A model generated the notes under the pieces. It worked only from the letters and a program-made list of their open reading frames with translations. It did not search any database and was not told the origin of the DNA. Source: Streptacidiphilus albus JL83 (lineage in GTDB: Bacteria > Actinomycetota > Actinomycetes > Streptomycetales > Streptomycetaceae). Taken from it: a DNA stretch of 64,000 nt. The position numbers and the translations under genes were made by a program. The stretch covers positions 310,001 through 374,000 of the forward strand of contig NZ_JQML01000001.1 in NCBI RefSeq assembly GCF_000744705.1. Direction: 5' to 3'. Of the stretch, positions 15,830 to 24,647 are shown piece after piece (the stretch's first letter is position 1; each line of letters begins with the position of its first letter).

Positions 15830-16569
15830 TCAGCCCGCGGCGAAGGTGCCGATGTCGCTGATCCGCCAGACGCCCTTGAGCAGCACCGCCGACACGGTGA
15901 ACATGGCCGGGGAGTCCTCGCTGTCCGCGGCCGAGCTCGCACCCGTGCCGGTGGTGGTGTCCCGCTGGTCGGCGAAGACCAGCAGCTGGGCCCGGTCGCC
16001 GTCGAGCTGCTCCAGCCCGCAGTCGGTGACGGTGGTGGTCAGCACCAGCTTCAGCTTGCCGGCGTCCGCTCGCACGGCGCCCAGCATGCTCGCGTACTGC
16101 TTGACGGCCGGGCCGGTCAGCAGCCCGCCGACGGCGTCGTCGGTGCGGGCCGGATCGGCGTAGTCGTAGGAGAAGAGGGTGTTCACCGCCTGGGTGATGC
16201 TGCCCTTGACCTGGCTGGTGCGGACCGCGTCGGTGAGCGCGGTGTTGGTCCGGCCGGGGCCGCTGTTCAGGCTCCCGGCCCGGGCCTGGGCGTAGCCAGC
16301 GAAGCAGCCGAGCACCACCGTCAGCAGCACCGCCAGCAGCGGGGTGCGGGGCCGGGGCAGCCTGCGCCACCGGCCCCCGGCCGCTCGCCGCGGGCCCTTC
16401 GCGGCGGCCGCGGCGGCCGTTGCGGCCGGTGCGGCCGGTGCGGCCGTGTCGGCGCCCGCGCCGGCGGCGCTGCCGCTGCCGGGCCGGGGCGCGGCAGGGT
16501 CTCCGTGTCGCCGGCCGCCCTGGAGGCCAGTCGGCGTCGGTGGTTGATGGTCTGGCGGGTGGTGGTCAT
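15830..16569 (-). CDS. Mce-associated membrane protein, apparently frameshifted
   Basis: Last gene of the Mce operon. The C-terminal part (frame ending 15830) is a typical Mce-associated protein: a membrane segment LLAVLLTVVLGCFAGY, then an extracytoplasmic NTF2-like domain ending FTVSAVLLKGVWRISDIGTF. That frame has no ATG and no ribosome site. A good start, ATG 16569 with AAGGAG upstream, lies in another frame and encodes MTTTRQTINHRRRLASRA, the expected basic cytoplasmic tail. The frames must join within the Ala/Pro-rich, CCG-repetitive stretch at about 16380-16500, so a one-base indel (error or mutation) is likely. Without the shift only GTG 16330 could start the product. Confidence 0.6.
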
Positions 16570-16594
16570 CGCGCAGTCTCCTTCCGGGTGCCGC

Positions 16595-17101
16595 TCACGA
16601 GTCGGTGCTCGACGCCTGGGCCAGGTCGCTGAGTTTCCAGCCGGTGGCGGTACGGGTCAGCTGTCCCAGCAGTCGGCTCTGCTTGACCGTCGGGCCTGCC
16701 CCCGGTTCGGAGACGGTGATCTGGAGGGCCACCATCACCGAGGCCAGCCCGGTGTGCTGGTCCAGCTCGGTGACCGCGCCGGCCAGCACCTTGGCCGTGG
16801 TGACCGTGTGCGCCTGCTCCACCTGCTTGCTGAAGTCGGCCTCGCCCTGGCTGAGCTGGGTGTGGAGGTCGCCGGTGGTGGACTGGCTCCAGGAGTTCAG
16901 TCCGGCGCTCAGGTGCTGCCAGTCCAGGGTGTTGAGGTTCTGCACCGCCTGCTCCCCCGCCGCCAGCACCTGGTCCCGGCTCTGCGCCAGCGCCGCCGAG
17001 CCGTCGTGGGCCGCCGCGTACCAGGACCAGCCGCCCCAGGCCGCCGCAGCCGCGGCCAGCACCGCCAGGCCGCGCGCCGCCACCGTCACCGCTGATGCCA
17101 C
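16595..17101 (-). CDS. Mce-associated membrane protein
   Basis: A 168-residue single-pass protein: membrane segment near the start (VAARGLAVLAAAAAAWGGW), a coil-like ectodomain (SRDQVLAAGEQAVQNLNTLDW) and the characteristic end TRTATGWKLSDLAQA, matching the NTF2-like tail shared by Mce-associated (Mas) proteins. These proteins stabilise or accessorise Mce lipid importers in the cell wall. GTG 17101 is selected because GAGGGGAC precedes it; a TTG at 17146 overlapping the previous stop would add 15 residues. It is 25 bases ahead of the last Mas gene. Confidence 0.75.
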   Translation of the reverse strand: MASAVTVAARGLAVLAAAAAAWGGWSWYAAAHDGSAALAQSRDQVLAAGEQAVQNLNTLDWQHLSAGLNSWSQSTTGDLHTQLSQGEADFSKQVEQAHTVTTAKVLAGAVTELDQHTGLASVMVALQITVSEPGAGPTVKQSRLLGQLTRTATGWKLSDLAQASSTDS

Positions 17102-17142
17102 TGTCGTCCCCTCACACTCTGTCGAATCAGCGCCGTGTCGAG

Positions 17143-17631
17143 TCAACGCTGTGTCATGTCACTGATGCGCCACTGCCCGTCGATCAGCCGGGCGGTCACC
17201 GACAACTGCCCCTCCACGGTGCTGGAGCGGGCGCCCTGGCGCTGGGCGGTCTGTGCCACGAAGATCAGCAGCTGCGCCTGGTCCCCGGTCAGGCTGAGCA
17301 CGCCGCTGTGGGTCACCCGGGTGGTGACGGTCAGCCGCTGGCTCCCGATCTGCCCTTCGACCTGCGCGAAGAGCAGTTGGTACTGGGTCGAGGCGGTGCC
17401 GCTGAGCAGGGTGCGCGCGGCCAGCGCGGTGGCCCCGGTGTTCTGCGGGGTGTAGGAGAGGATCCGGCTGAGGGCGCTGTCCACCTGGCTGCTGACCCGG
17501 GCGGTGGCCGCCGGGTCGATCACCGCCCGGTCGGCCGAACCGCCGGGCCGGGCCTGCAGCCCGGCGGCGCCGAAGCCCAGGGCCGTGAACCAGAGCGCGG
17601 CCGGGAGCACCCAGCGCAGGCCGCGCCTCAT
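17143..17631 (-). CDS. Mce-associated membrane protein
   Basis: A 162-residue Mas protein with an N-terminal anchor (RGLRWVLPAALWFTALGFGA), a helical section (SSQVDSALSRILSYTPQN) and the NTF2-like half ending SVTARLIDGQWRISDM, very like the other three Mas proteins of this operon. ATG 17631 overlaps the preceding stop as ATGA. Predicted to face the outside and assist the Mce complex. Confidence 0.8.
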   Translation of the reverse strand: MRRGLRWVLPAALWFTALGFGAAGLQARPGGSADRAVIDPAATARVSSQVDSALSRILSYTPQNTGATALAARTLLSGTASTQYQLLFAQVEGQIGSQRLTVTTRVTHSGVLSLTGDQAQLLIFVAQTAQRQGARSSTVEGQLSVTARLIDGQWRISDMTQR

Positions 17632-18128
17632 GAGGTGCCGCCGGAGATGGTGGTCAGCGCGGAGACCTTCCAACCGGCGCCGGTGCGCACCAGTTGCGCC
17701 TGGATGCCCCGCTGTTGCGTCTGCGCGGTGGTTCCGACCGCGCTGACCTGGACCGAGAGGGTGGCCAGCAGGGTCGCGGTGCCGCCGCGCGGGTCCAGCG
17801 CGCTGAGCGCGGCCGCGGTCACGCTGCCCACGGCCTCGGTACCGGAACCGGTGAGGCTCGCCAGGCTGCCGCTGGAGCCGCGCTGGAGCCCGTCGTGCAG
17901 CGACCCGGTGGTGGCCGCCAGCCAGCTGTGCAGCGAGCTGCCGGCGGCGGCGCCGTCCGCGCTGCTGAGTGCGGTCAGGTCGGCGCGTCCGTCGGCCAGC
18001 GCCGCGGCCCGGGCACGGGCCGGGTCGGTGTCCGGCGCCGGCCGGGCGGCCCACCAGCCCACCGCCGCCGCGCAGGCCAGCAGTCCGCCGACGGTGGCCG
18101 CCCACCAGCCGATCGACCGCCCGCTCAC
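17628..18128 (-). CDS. Mce-associated membrane protein
   Basis: A 166-residue protein, first of the four Mas genes after mceF. Anchor SIGWWAATVGGLLACAAAVGWW, then a soluble domain with SSLHSWLAATTGSLHDG and the closing block VRTGAGWKVSALTTISGG. The GTG start at 18128 overlaps the mceF stop as GTGA. Function: accessory subunit of the Mce importer by family context. Confidence 0.8.
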   Translation of the reverse strand: MSGRSIGWWAATVGGLLACAAAVGWWAARPAPDTDPARARAAALADGRADLTALSSADGAAAGSSLHSWLAATTGSLHDGLQRGSSGSLASLTGSGTEAVGSVTAAALSALDPRGGTATLLATLSVQVSAVGTTAQTQQRGIQAQLVRTGAGWKVSALTTISGGTS

Positions 18129-19243
18129 TGACCGCTCCCGGTCGGGGCGTTGGCCGAGCCCCGGACGTCGACGCCGGTGCTGGGCGGCGAGTCGCAGCCG
18201 GCCGCGCTGTTCCAGGGGCCGTCGGTGGTGTCGGTGCCGCTGTGGTGGACCGTGCCGCCGTAGCCGTCGGTGCAGGGCAGCGGCTGGAAGAAGGTGACCG
18301 CCATGCTCATGTGCGCCCCGCTGCCGTTGATCGCGGTGGATCCGGCGGCGGCGACCTGGGGAAGCCGGATCAGCAGCTCCTGGATGCCGGCCTGGCGGCC
18401 CACCGCCACGTCGGCGGTGGTGAGCAGGTTCGCCAGCAGCACGCCGAGGTTGGGGCCGACGTCCTGCAGCAGCTGGTCGAGCTGGGTGGCGGCCTCGGGG
18501 GTGTTGGTGATCAGCTGCCGCAGGTCGCTGTCGGAGCTGTCGAGTTGGGCGGCGAGCTGGTCGGCGCTGGTGGCGAAGGAGCGGATGGCGCCGCCCTCGT
18601 CGGCCTGGGTCTGCAGCACCGTTCGACCGTCCGCCAGCAGGGTGCTGGTGGCCGGCAGGGCCCGGTCGGCGGCCTCGGTGAACTGGCTGCTGCTGTCCAG
18701 CAGTGCCTGGAGGTTCTGGGCCTGCCCGGTGAACGCGTCGCCGAGCTGGTCGACCACGGTCTGCAGGGCCTGCAGCGGGACGGACTCGGTGAGGGTGTTG
18801 ACGCTGGTCAGCATGGTGGTGACCGGGGCCGGGGTGCTGGTGTCGGCCTGCCGGACGGTGTCGCCGCCGACCAGGTAGGGGGCCCGGTCGGTGGCGGGCT
18901 CCAGGTCGAGGTACTCCTCGCCGGCCACCGACAGGTCCGCCACCTGGGCGTGCAGCTGACGCGGGATGTCGTGGGCGGAGTCGTTCAGGTGCAGGTCGGC
19001 CTGGACTCCGTCGTCGGTGAGCCGGATGGGCCCGACCCGGCCGACGGAGACCCCGCGGTAGGTGACGTCCGCGTTCTGGAACAGGCCCCCGGTCTGCGCC
19101 AGGTCCACCCGCACCACGTAGTAGCCGGGCATGCCGAACAGGCCGCCCACGTCCGCGTAGTCGGCGCCGAGGTAGCCCAGTACCAGCACGGACAGCGCCA
19201 GGAAGGTGACGTTCTTGATCAGGACGACGCGCCTGAGCCTCAC
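18125..19243 (-). CDS. mceF: Mce family substrate-binding protein MceF
   Basis: A 372-residue Mce protein. One N-terminal membrane segment (VTFLALSVLVLGYLGADY), the MCE domain at about 36-115 (YYVVRVDLAQTGGLFQNADVTYRGVSVGRVGPI, LSVAGEEYLDLEP), a long coiled-coil section (about 130-290) and a C-terminal extracytoplasmic tail with two Cys and Gly/Ser-rich end. Mce proteins form a hexameric tube that passes lipids or sterols across the envelope to the YrbE permease. GTG 19243 overlaps mceE by GTGA. Position sixth of six gives the letter F. Confidence 0.88.
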   Translation of the reverse strand: MRLRRVVLIKNVTFLALSVLVLGYLGADYADVGGLFGMPGYYVVRVDLAQTGGLFQNADVTYRGVSVGRVGPIRLTDDGVQADLHLNDSAHDIPRQLHAQVADLSVAGEEYLDLEPATDRAPYLVGGDTVRQADTSTPAPVTTMLTSVNTLTESVPLQALQTVVDQLGDAFTGQAQNLQALLDSSSQFTEAADRALPATSTLLADGRTVLQTQADEGGAIRSFATSADQLAAQLDSSDSDLRQLITNTPEAATQLDQLLQDVGPNLGVLLANLLTTADVAVGRQAGIQELLIRLPQVAAAGSTAINGSGAHMSMAVTFFQPLPCTDGYGGTVHHSGTDTTDGPWNSAAGCDSPPSTGVDVRGSANAPTGSGQ

Positions 19244-20364
19244 TTGGTGCCTCCTCGGACGGCGCTCGCCGACGGCAGCGGGAAGGGCAGGCGCGCGAGC
19301 GCCCGGTCGGCGTCGGCCGCGGGGGCCGGCGGGAAGTCGCTGTCGGCCGCGGTCAGCGCGGGGATGATCTGGGTGTCCGGCGGTGCGGCCAGGTCCAGGT
19401 AGGTGTTGAGGTAGTCGCCCTTGACGCCGTTCAGCACCTGGTCCGTGAACGGGTAGGTGACCAGCACCTGGAGCGAGTCCGGCAGGTCCTGGCCGGCGTC
19501 GGCGAGCCGCTGGAGGGTGGGGGCCAGCCCCTTGAGGTCGGCGACCAGGTCGGCCTGGCTGGCGTTGACGGTGTCCACCGCGACGCCGGACAGGGTGTCC
19601 AGCGACTGGAGCATGGTGACCAGCTGCTGCCGCTGCTCGGAGAGGACGGACAGGCCGGGGCTGAGGTCGCTGAGCACCGTGTCGATCTGCTGGTTGCGGG
19701 CCGCCAGCGTGGCGGAGAGCTGGTTGAGCCCGTCCAGGGCGGCGGTGATGTCCGAGCGGTGCGCGTCGAGGTCGCCCACCAGCGTGCCGAGTCTGCTGAG
19801 CAGGTCGCGGACCTCGGGCACGTTCCCCGCCAGCGCCTGGTTCAGCTCCGTGCTGATGGTCTTCAACTGCTGCACCCCGCCGCCGTTGAGCAGCAGCGAC
19901 AGCGCCCCGAAGACCTCCTCCACCTCCGGCGAGCGGTTGGTCCTGGCCAGCGGGATCACCGCGCCGTCGGTCAGCGAGCCGGTCGCGGGCTGCTCGGCGG
20001 GCGGGCCGGAGAGTTCGATGTACTTCTCGCCCAGCAGGCTGGACTGTTCCAGCGAGGCGTAGGCGTCGGCCGGCAGGTGGACCCCGCCGTTGAGCTCCAT
20101 GGTGACCACGGCGGTCCAGCTGTCGGGAGCCAGCGCTATCCCGGTGACCCGGCCCACCGCGACGTCGTTGACCTCCACCGACGCCTGCGGGACCAGGCTG
20201 AGCACGTCGCTGAAGTCCGCCTTGACGGTGTAGGGGTGGCTGCCCAGGCCGGCCCCGCCGGGCAGCGGCAGGTCCTGCATGGCGGTGTAGCCGGAGCAGC
20301 CGGCGGTGCTGAGCACCGCGCCCGCGGCCAGCCAGCAGCAGACGGCCCGCCCGGGCCGGCTCAC
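19240..20364 (-). CDS. mceE: Mce family lipoprotein MceE
   Basis: A 374-residue Mce protein and the only one of the six with a lipobox: WLAAGAVLSTAGC puts the lipidated Cys at about residue 23, as is known for MceE/Lpr-type subunits. MCE domain at about 45-125 (YTVKADFSDVLSLVPQASVEVNDVAVGRVTGI, SLLGEKYIELS), then the helical needle region (about 140-300). GTG 20364 overlaps the mceD stop as GTGA. Confidence 0.9.
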   Translation of the reverse strand: MSRPGRAVCCWLAAGAVLSTAGCSGYTAMQDLPLPGGAGLGSHPYTVKADFSDVLSLVPQASVEVNDVAVGRVTGIALAPDSWTAVVTMELNGGVHLPADAYASLEQSSLLGEKYIELSGPPAEQPATGSLTDGAVIPLARTNRSPEVEEVFGALSLLLNGGGVQQLKTISTELNQALAGNVPEVRDLLSRLGTLVGDLDAHRSDITAALDGLNQLSATLAARNQQIDTVLSDLSPGLSVLSEQRQQLVTMLQSLDTLSGVAVDTVNASQADLVADLKGLAPTLQRLADAGQDLPDSLQVLVTYPFTDQVLNGVKGDYLNTYLDLAAPPDTQIIPALTAADSDFPPAPAADADRALARLPFPLPSASAVRGGTK

Positions 20365-21392
20365 TGGGTGCCGCCGGTGCTGGGGAAGGGCATCGGGAAG
20401 CTGAGCTCGTTCAGGTCGGCCCGGCCGTCGATACTGCCCTTGGCCGGGTCGTAGGCGCCCAACAGGTTGTCCGCGGCCAGCGGCGCGTCGTCGAGCAGCT
20501 CCGCCAGCGAGGCCCGCTGCTGGGCCATGGTCCGGGTGATCGGCACCAGCTGGTTCACCACTCCCTGCAGCTGGGCCCGGTTGGACTGGATGAAGCCCTG
20601 CACCTGGCCCAGGGCGGTGGACAGCTGCGACAGCGCGGTGCCCAGGTCGGTCCGGTCCTCCGCCAGGAAGCCGCTGACGTCGGCGAGTTCGCCGGTGGCC
20701 GACTGCACCTGGCTGTCGTTCTGCTTCAGCATGCTGGTGAAGCTCTGCAGCGAGGTCAGGGTGGCGAAGAGCTCGGTGCTGTTGCCGTTCAACGTCTGTG
20801 CGGCGGAACCAAGTTGACTGATGGACTGGCCGATGGCGGTGCCGTTGCCGTTCAGGTTCGCCGCCCCGGTGTCCAGCAGCTGCGACAGCGCGCCGTCGGA
20901 GTTGGCGCCCTGCGGGCCGAGGGCGTCGGCCAGTTGGGTGATGCTCTGGTAGAGCTGGTCGACCTCGACGGGGGTGGCGGTGCGGGACTGCGGGATGCTC
21001 CCGTGGTCGGTCAGCTGCGGGCCGCCGGTGTAGGCCGGGGTCAGCTGGACGTAGCGGTCGGCGATCAGCGTCGGCGCGACCACCACGGCGTCGGCGTCGG
21101 CCGGGACCCTGACCCCCGGGTCGACCGAGAGCACCACCTTGACCTGGGTGCCGTCCGGGGTGACCGACTCGACCGAGCCCTCCTTGACGCCGAGGATCCG
21201 CAGGTCCGAACCGGCGTACACGCCGATGGCGCGGTTGAAGTAGGCGGTGATCCGCAGGCCGCCGCCGCCGTTCAGCGAGACCACTCCGGCGGCGGTGCCG
21301 CCGCCGACCACCACCACCAGGGCGGTGCCGGCGGCGATGGCGGCCCGGGTGGAGGTCCGGCGCAGCGGTCGCCTGTCCAGTACGGATGTCAC
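20361..21392 (-). CDS. mceD: Mce family protein MceD
   Basis: A 343-residue Mce protein: basic N-terminus, membrane segment AAIAAGTALVVVVGGGTAAG, MCE domain at about 45-125 (LRITAYFNRAIGVYAGSDLRILGVKEGSVESV, IADRYVQLTPAYTGG), then coiled coil up to residue 300 and a Pro-rich tail (LSFPMPFPSTGGT). GTG 21392 overlaps the mceC stop as GTGA. Confidence 0.88.
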   Translation of the reverse strand: MTSVLDRRPLRRTSTRAAIAAGTALVVVVGGGTAAGVVSLNGGGGLRITAYFNRAIGVYAGSDLRILGVKEGSVESVTPDGTQVKVVLSVDPGVRVPADADAVVVAPTLIADRYVQLTPAYTGGPQLTDHGSIPQSRTATPVEVDQLYQSITQLADALGPQGANSDGALSQLLDTGAANLNGNGTAIGQSISQLGSAAQTLNGNSTELFATLTSLQSFTSMLKQNDSQVQSATGELADVSGFLAEDRTDLGTALSQLSTALGQVQGFIQSNRAQLQGVVNQLVPITRTMAQQRASLAELLDDAPLAADNLLGAYDPAKGSIDGRADLNELSFPMPFPSTGGTQ

Positions 21393-22423
21393 TTGCCTTT
21401 ACCTCCGGTGGTCGGGGACATGCAGCCGGAGGACGACTGCCGGTCGGCGGGCAGGTAGCTGTTCGGAATGAGCCCGCACAGGTAGACGTCGAACCAGCGT
21501 CCGTTGCCGAGGGTGTTCCCCAGCTGCTGGTAGTAGGGCCCGGCCAGGGCCAGCACCTGGTCCAGGTTGGACTGGTTGGCCTGGAGCACCGAGACCACCC
21601 GGGAGAGCGCACTGAGTGTCGGCGCCAGCTGCTGGTCGTCGTCCTGGACCAGCCCGGTCAGCTCGGCGCCCAGCTCGGTCGTCCCGACCAGCAGCGAGTG
21701 GATCGCGTCGCGGCGGCTCTGCACCTCGGCCAGCAGCAGGTTGCCGTCGGTGATCAGGTCGGCCAGCTTGTCGTTCTGGGCGGCCACGGTGCCGGTCAGG
21801 GCGGCGCTGGCGGACAGCAGCTGGGCCAGCTGGGCGTCCCGGCTGGAGATGGTCTGCGACAGCGCGGACAGGCCGGTGACCGCCGAGCGGACCGAGGGCG
21901 GGGTGTCCTTGAAGGTGTCGGAGATCGCCTGGAAGCTCGCCGCCAGCTGCTTGCTGTCCACCGAGTCCAGGGTCTGCCCCAGCCCGTCCAGCGCCTGGGA
22001 GACGTCGAAGGGCGAGCTGGTGCGGCTGCTGGGGATGGTCCGGGAGGGGTTCTGGGCGGCGTCCCCGAGCGGGTCCACCGCCAGGTACTTGGCTCCCAGC
22101 AGGGTGCGGATGTCGATGGCGGCGGTGCTGGCGTTGCCGACCCAGGCGCCGCGGACCAGGAACCCGACCTTCACCTGTGCGCCGTCCAGGGCCACCGAGG
22201 TGACCTGGCCGACCTTGACCCCGGCCACGCTGACGTCGTCGCCGGCCTCCAGTCCTGAGGACTCGGTGAAGTAGGCGCTGTAGTGGGTGCCGCCGTCGCC
22301 GATCAGCGGCAGCGCGTCGGCGTCGTAGGCCGCGAACGACACCAGGGCGCAGGCGACCACGCCGACCAGGCCGACGGTGACCGGGTTGCGGCGCCGCAGC
22401 GGAGTGAACAACGGTGGCCTCAT
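21389..22423 (-). CDS. mceC: Mce family protein MceC
   Basis: A 344-residue Mce protein with anchor NPVTVGLVGVVACALVSFAA, MCE domain at about 45-125 (YSAYFTESSGLEAGDDVSVAGVKVGQVTSVAL, LLGAKYLAVDPLG), coiled coil to about 300 and the C-terminal block RWFDVYLCGLIPNSY, a feature shared by actinobacterial MceB/C/D subunits. ATG 22423 overlaps the mceB stop as ATGA. Confidence 0.88.
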   Translation of the reverse strand: MRPPLFTPLRRRNPVTVGLVGVVACALVSFAAYDADALPLIGDGGTHYSAYFTESSGLEAGDDVSVAGVKVGQVTSVALDGAQVKVGFLVRGAWVGNASTAAIDIRTLLGAKYLAVDPLGDAAQNPSRTIPSSRTSSPFDVSQALDGLGQTLDSVDSKQLAASFQAISDTFKDTPPSVRSAVTGLSALSQTISSRDAQLAQLLSASAALTGTVAAQNDKLADLITDGNLLLAEVQSRRDAIHSLLVGTTELGAELTGLVQDDDQQLAPTLSALSRVVSVLQANQSNLDQVLALAGPYYQQLGNTLGNGRWFDVYLCGLIPNSYLPADRQSSSGCMSPTTGGKGK

Positions 22424-23451
22424 GAACCGCACCTCGGCTGGGTGATGGCGATCCCGGTGGGCGGCGCGCTGCCGTCGGAGGTGGTGACTCCGGTGACCGT
22501 GGCCTGGCACAGGTAGAGGTTGAGCCAGGAGCCGTAGGAGGCGGTCCGCCCGATCGCGGTGAACTTCTGCGGGGTCTTCTGGAGGAAGTCCTCCAGCTCC
22601 GGGGTGCCCGCCTCCAGGTTGTCCGAGAGCCGCCCCAGCTGTGCGATGGAGTCCTTGAGCGGCTGGCGGCCCTGGGCGAGCAGCCCGGCCGTGCTGGTGC
22701 TGAGCCCGGAGAGCGCGCTGATGGCCTCGCCGATCGGCTGGCGGTCCGCGGAGAATCCGCTGACCAGCTGCTGGAGGGTGGTCACCAGGGTGGTGAAGCC
22801 CTGCTGGTGGCCGTTGACGTTGTCCAGCACCGAGGTCAGGTTGTCGATCACCGAGCCGATCACCTGGTCCTTGGCGGCCAGGGTGTTGGTCAGCGTGCCG
22901 ACGTCCTGCACCAGCCCGTCGACGGTGCCGCCCTCGCCCTGGAGGACCTCCACGATCTCCTGCGCCAGCTGGTTGGTCTGGTCCGGGTCGAGCCCTTCGA
23001 ACAGCGGTTGGAAACCGTCGAAGAGCTGGGTGAGGTCCAGCGCGGGCGTGGTGCTCTGCACCGGGATGGTCCCGCCGGGCCGCAGCGACCGGCCGACCGG
23101 GCCCACGCCCTGGTCCAGCTCCAGATAGCGCTCGCCGACCAGGTTCAGGTACTTGACCGAGGCGGTCGCCGAGGCGGGCAGGGCGCGCCCGCGCTGCACG
23201 TCGAAGTGGACCAGCGCGTAGCGGCGCCCGGTCACCCGCACCCCCTCCACCTGGCCCACCTGGACCCCGGCGATCCGCACGCTGTCGCCCGCCACCAGCC
23301 CGGTGACGTCGGTGAACTGCGCGTAGTAGCCGGTGGTGGCGCCGACCGAGGTGTCGGAGACGGCGAGGGCCAGCCCGGTGGTGGCCAGCGAGGTGACCGC
23401 GATGAAGACCGCGGACTTGGCCAGCGGCCCGGCCAGGCTGCGCCGCTTCAT
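22420..23451 (-). CDS. mceB: Mce family protein MceB
   Basis: A 343-residue Mce protein: anchor SAVFIAVTSLATTGLALAVS, MCE domain at about 40-120 (YYAQFTDVTGLVAGDSVRIAGVQVGQVEGVRV, NLVGERYLELDQG), long helical region and the closing block GSWLNLYLCQATV. ATG 23451 overlaps the mceA stop as ATGA. Confidence 0.88.
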   Translation of the reverse strand: MKRRSLAGPLAKSAVFIAVTSLATTGLALAVSDTSVGATTGYYAQFTDVTGLVAGDSVRIAGVQVGQVEGVRVTGRRYALVHFDVQRGRALPASATASVKYLNLVGERYLELDQGVGPVGRSLRPGGTIPVQSTTPALDLTQLFDGFQPLFEGLDPDQTNQLAQEIVEVLQGEGGTVDGLVQDVGTLTNTLAAKDQVIGSVIDNLTSVLDNVNGHQQGFTTLVTTLQQLVSGFSADRQPIGEAISALSGLSTSTAGLLAQGRQPLKDSIAQLGRLSDNLEAGTPELEDFLQKTPQKFTAIGRTASYGSWLNLYLCQATVTGVTTSDGSAPPTGIAITQPRCGS

Positions 23452-24647
23452 CGGACCCCCACCTGCGCCCCGCGCAGCACCGGGCCGACCAGCAGGCTGC
23501 TCCAGCTGGGCAGGTCGGTGGGCCGGGTCCCGGCCGAGGGTGCCAGAAGTTCGTTGATCAGGGCGTTCTCCTGGGGCGTGTTGGGTCGGCCGGTGTACGG
23601 GGTGCTGTAGCAGGCCGGACCGCCGGTGGCGTCGTAGCGCGGGGTGTCCTGCCCGGGCAGGTAGGCCCCGCGCGAGGGCGCCGAGGTCAGGTCGACGTGC
23701 AGACCCGGCTCGTCGGTGCCCGCGCCCAGGGCCTTGTTCATCTCCGGGACGAAGTCGGCCAGGGTGCGCAGGGTGCACGGGAACTCGGAGGAGTACTCGC
23801 CGAGGAGGGTGAGCGTGCCGCGGCTGTCCGCGGCCAGCCGGATGATGGTCGACTGGTTCTGCTCCAGGAAGGCGGTGGTGCTCCCGGCCGCCGCGGTCGT
23901 GGTGGAGTAGAGGTCGGCCAGCTGGCTCTGCTGGTCGGCGACGGTGCCGGTGGTGGTGGCCAGCTCGGTGAGCGCCTGGAGCAGGTCCGGGGCGGCCTGG
24001 TTGTAGGAGCGGCTGACCTGGACCAGGTTGTGCAGGTCGCTGTTGAGGGCGGGCAGTTGCGGGTTGAACTTCTTGAGGTAGGTGTCCAGGGTGGTCAGCG
24101 TGGTGCCGAGTTCGGCGCCCCGGTCCTGGAGCGCCCCGGCGACGGCGTTCAGCGTGGCCGCGAGCTGGGCCGGCTGGACGTCGTCCAGCAGTGGCAGCAG
24201 GTTGTCGAAGACCTGCTCCAGCTCGATCGCGTCGCTGGAGCGGTCCTCCGGGATGACGCTGCCGGCCGTCAGCGCCGGGCCGCTCGCGGTGGCGGGCGGG
24301 ATCAGCTCCACGAAGCGGGCGCCGAACAGGGTGGTCGGCAGCATCTGCACGGAGACCCCGGCCGGGATCTGCCGCAGCCGGGCGGGCGGGATGGCCAGGG
24401 TCAGCGTCGCCCCCGAACCGTTCGCCCTGATCGAGCTGACCCGGCCGACGACCACGCCGTCCAGCTTGACGTCGGCGTCGACCTGCATCTGGTTGCCGAC
24501 GCTGTCGGTGTGCACCAGGACGCTGTCGGTGTCGCTGAAGTCGTGGTCGTACACCGACACCGAGAGCCAGGCCAGCAGCACCGGCGCCATCAGGAAGCAC
24601 AGCCCGGCGCCCCGGCGGCGCAGGGTGGAGACCGGCCGGGCGCTCAT
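23448..24647 (-). CDS. mceA: Mce family protein MceA
   Basis: A 399-residue Mce protein, longest and first of the six. Anchor GAGLCFLMAPVLLAWLSVSV, MCE domain at about 40-120 (DSVGNQMQVDADVKLDGVVVGRVSSI, LFGARFVELIPPA), coiled-coil section with VFDNLLPLLDDVQPAQLAATLN, then a 110-residue C-terminal domain (EFPCTLRTLADFVPEMNKALG, YDATGGPACYSTPYTG). The Cys pair in the tail probably forms a disulfide. ATG 24647 overlaps the yrbEB stop as GGATGA. Confidence 0.88.
   Translation of the reverse strand: MSARPVSTLRRRGAGLCFLMAPVLLAWLSVSVYDHDFSDTDSVLVHTDSVGNQMQVDADVKLDGVVVGRVSSIRANGSGATLTLAIPPARLRQIPAGVSVQMLPTTLFGARFVELIPPATASGPALTAGSVIPEDRSSDAIELEQVFDNLLPLLDDVQPAQLAATLNAVAGALQDRGAELGTTLTTLDTYLKKFNPQLPALNSDLHNLVQVSRSYNQAAPDLLQALTELATTTGTVADQQSQLADLYSTTTAAAGSTTAFLEQNQSTIIRLAADSRGTLTLLGEYSSEFPCTLRTLADFVPEMNKALGAGTDEPGLHVDLTSAPSRGAYLPGQDTPRYDATGGPACYSTPYTGRPNTPQENALINELLAPSAGTRPTDLPSWSSLLVGPVLRGAQVGVR

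Noticed and set aside
16380-16500. CCG-rich repeat considered as a replication or recombination site
   Set aside because: Simple low-complexity coding for Ala/Pro; explains a likely indel better.
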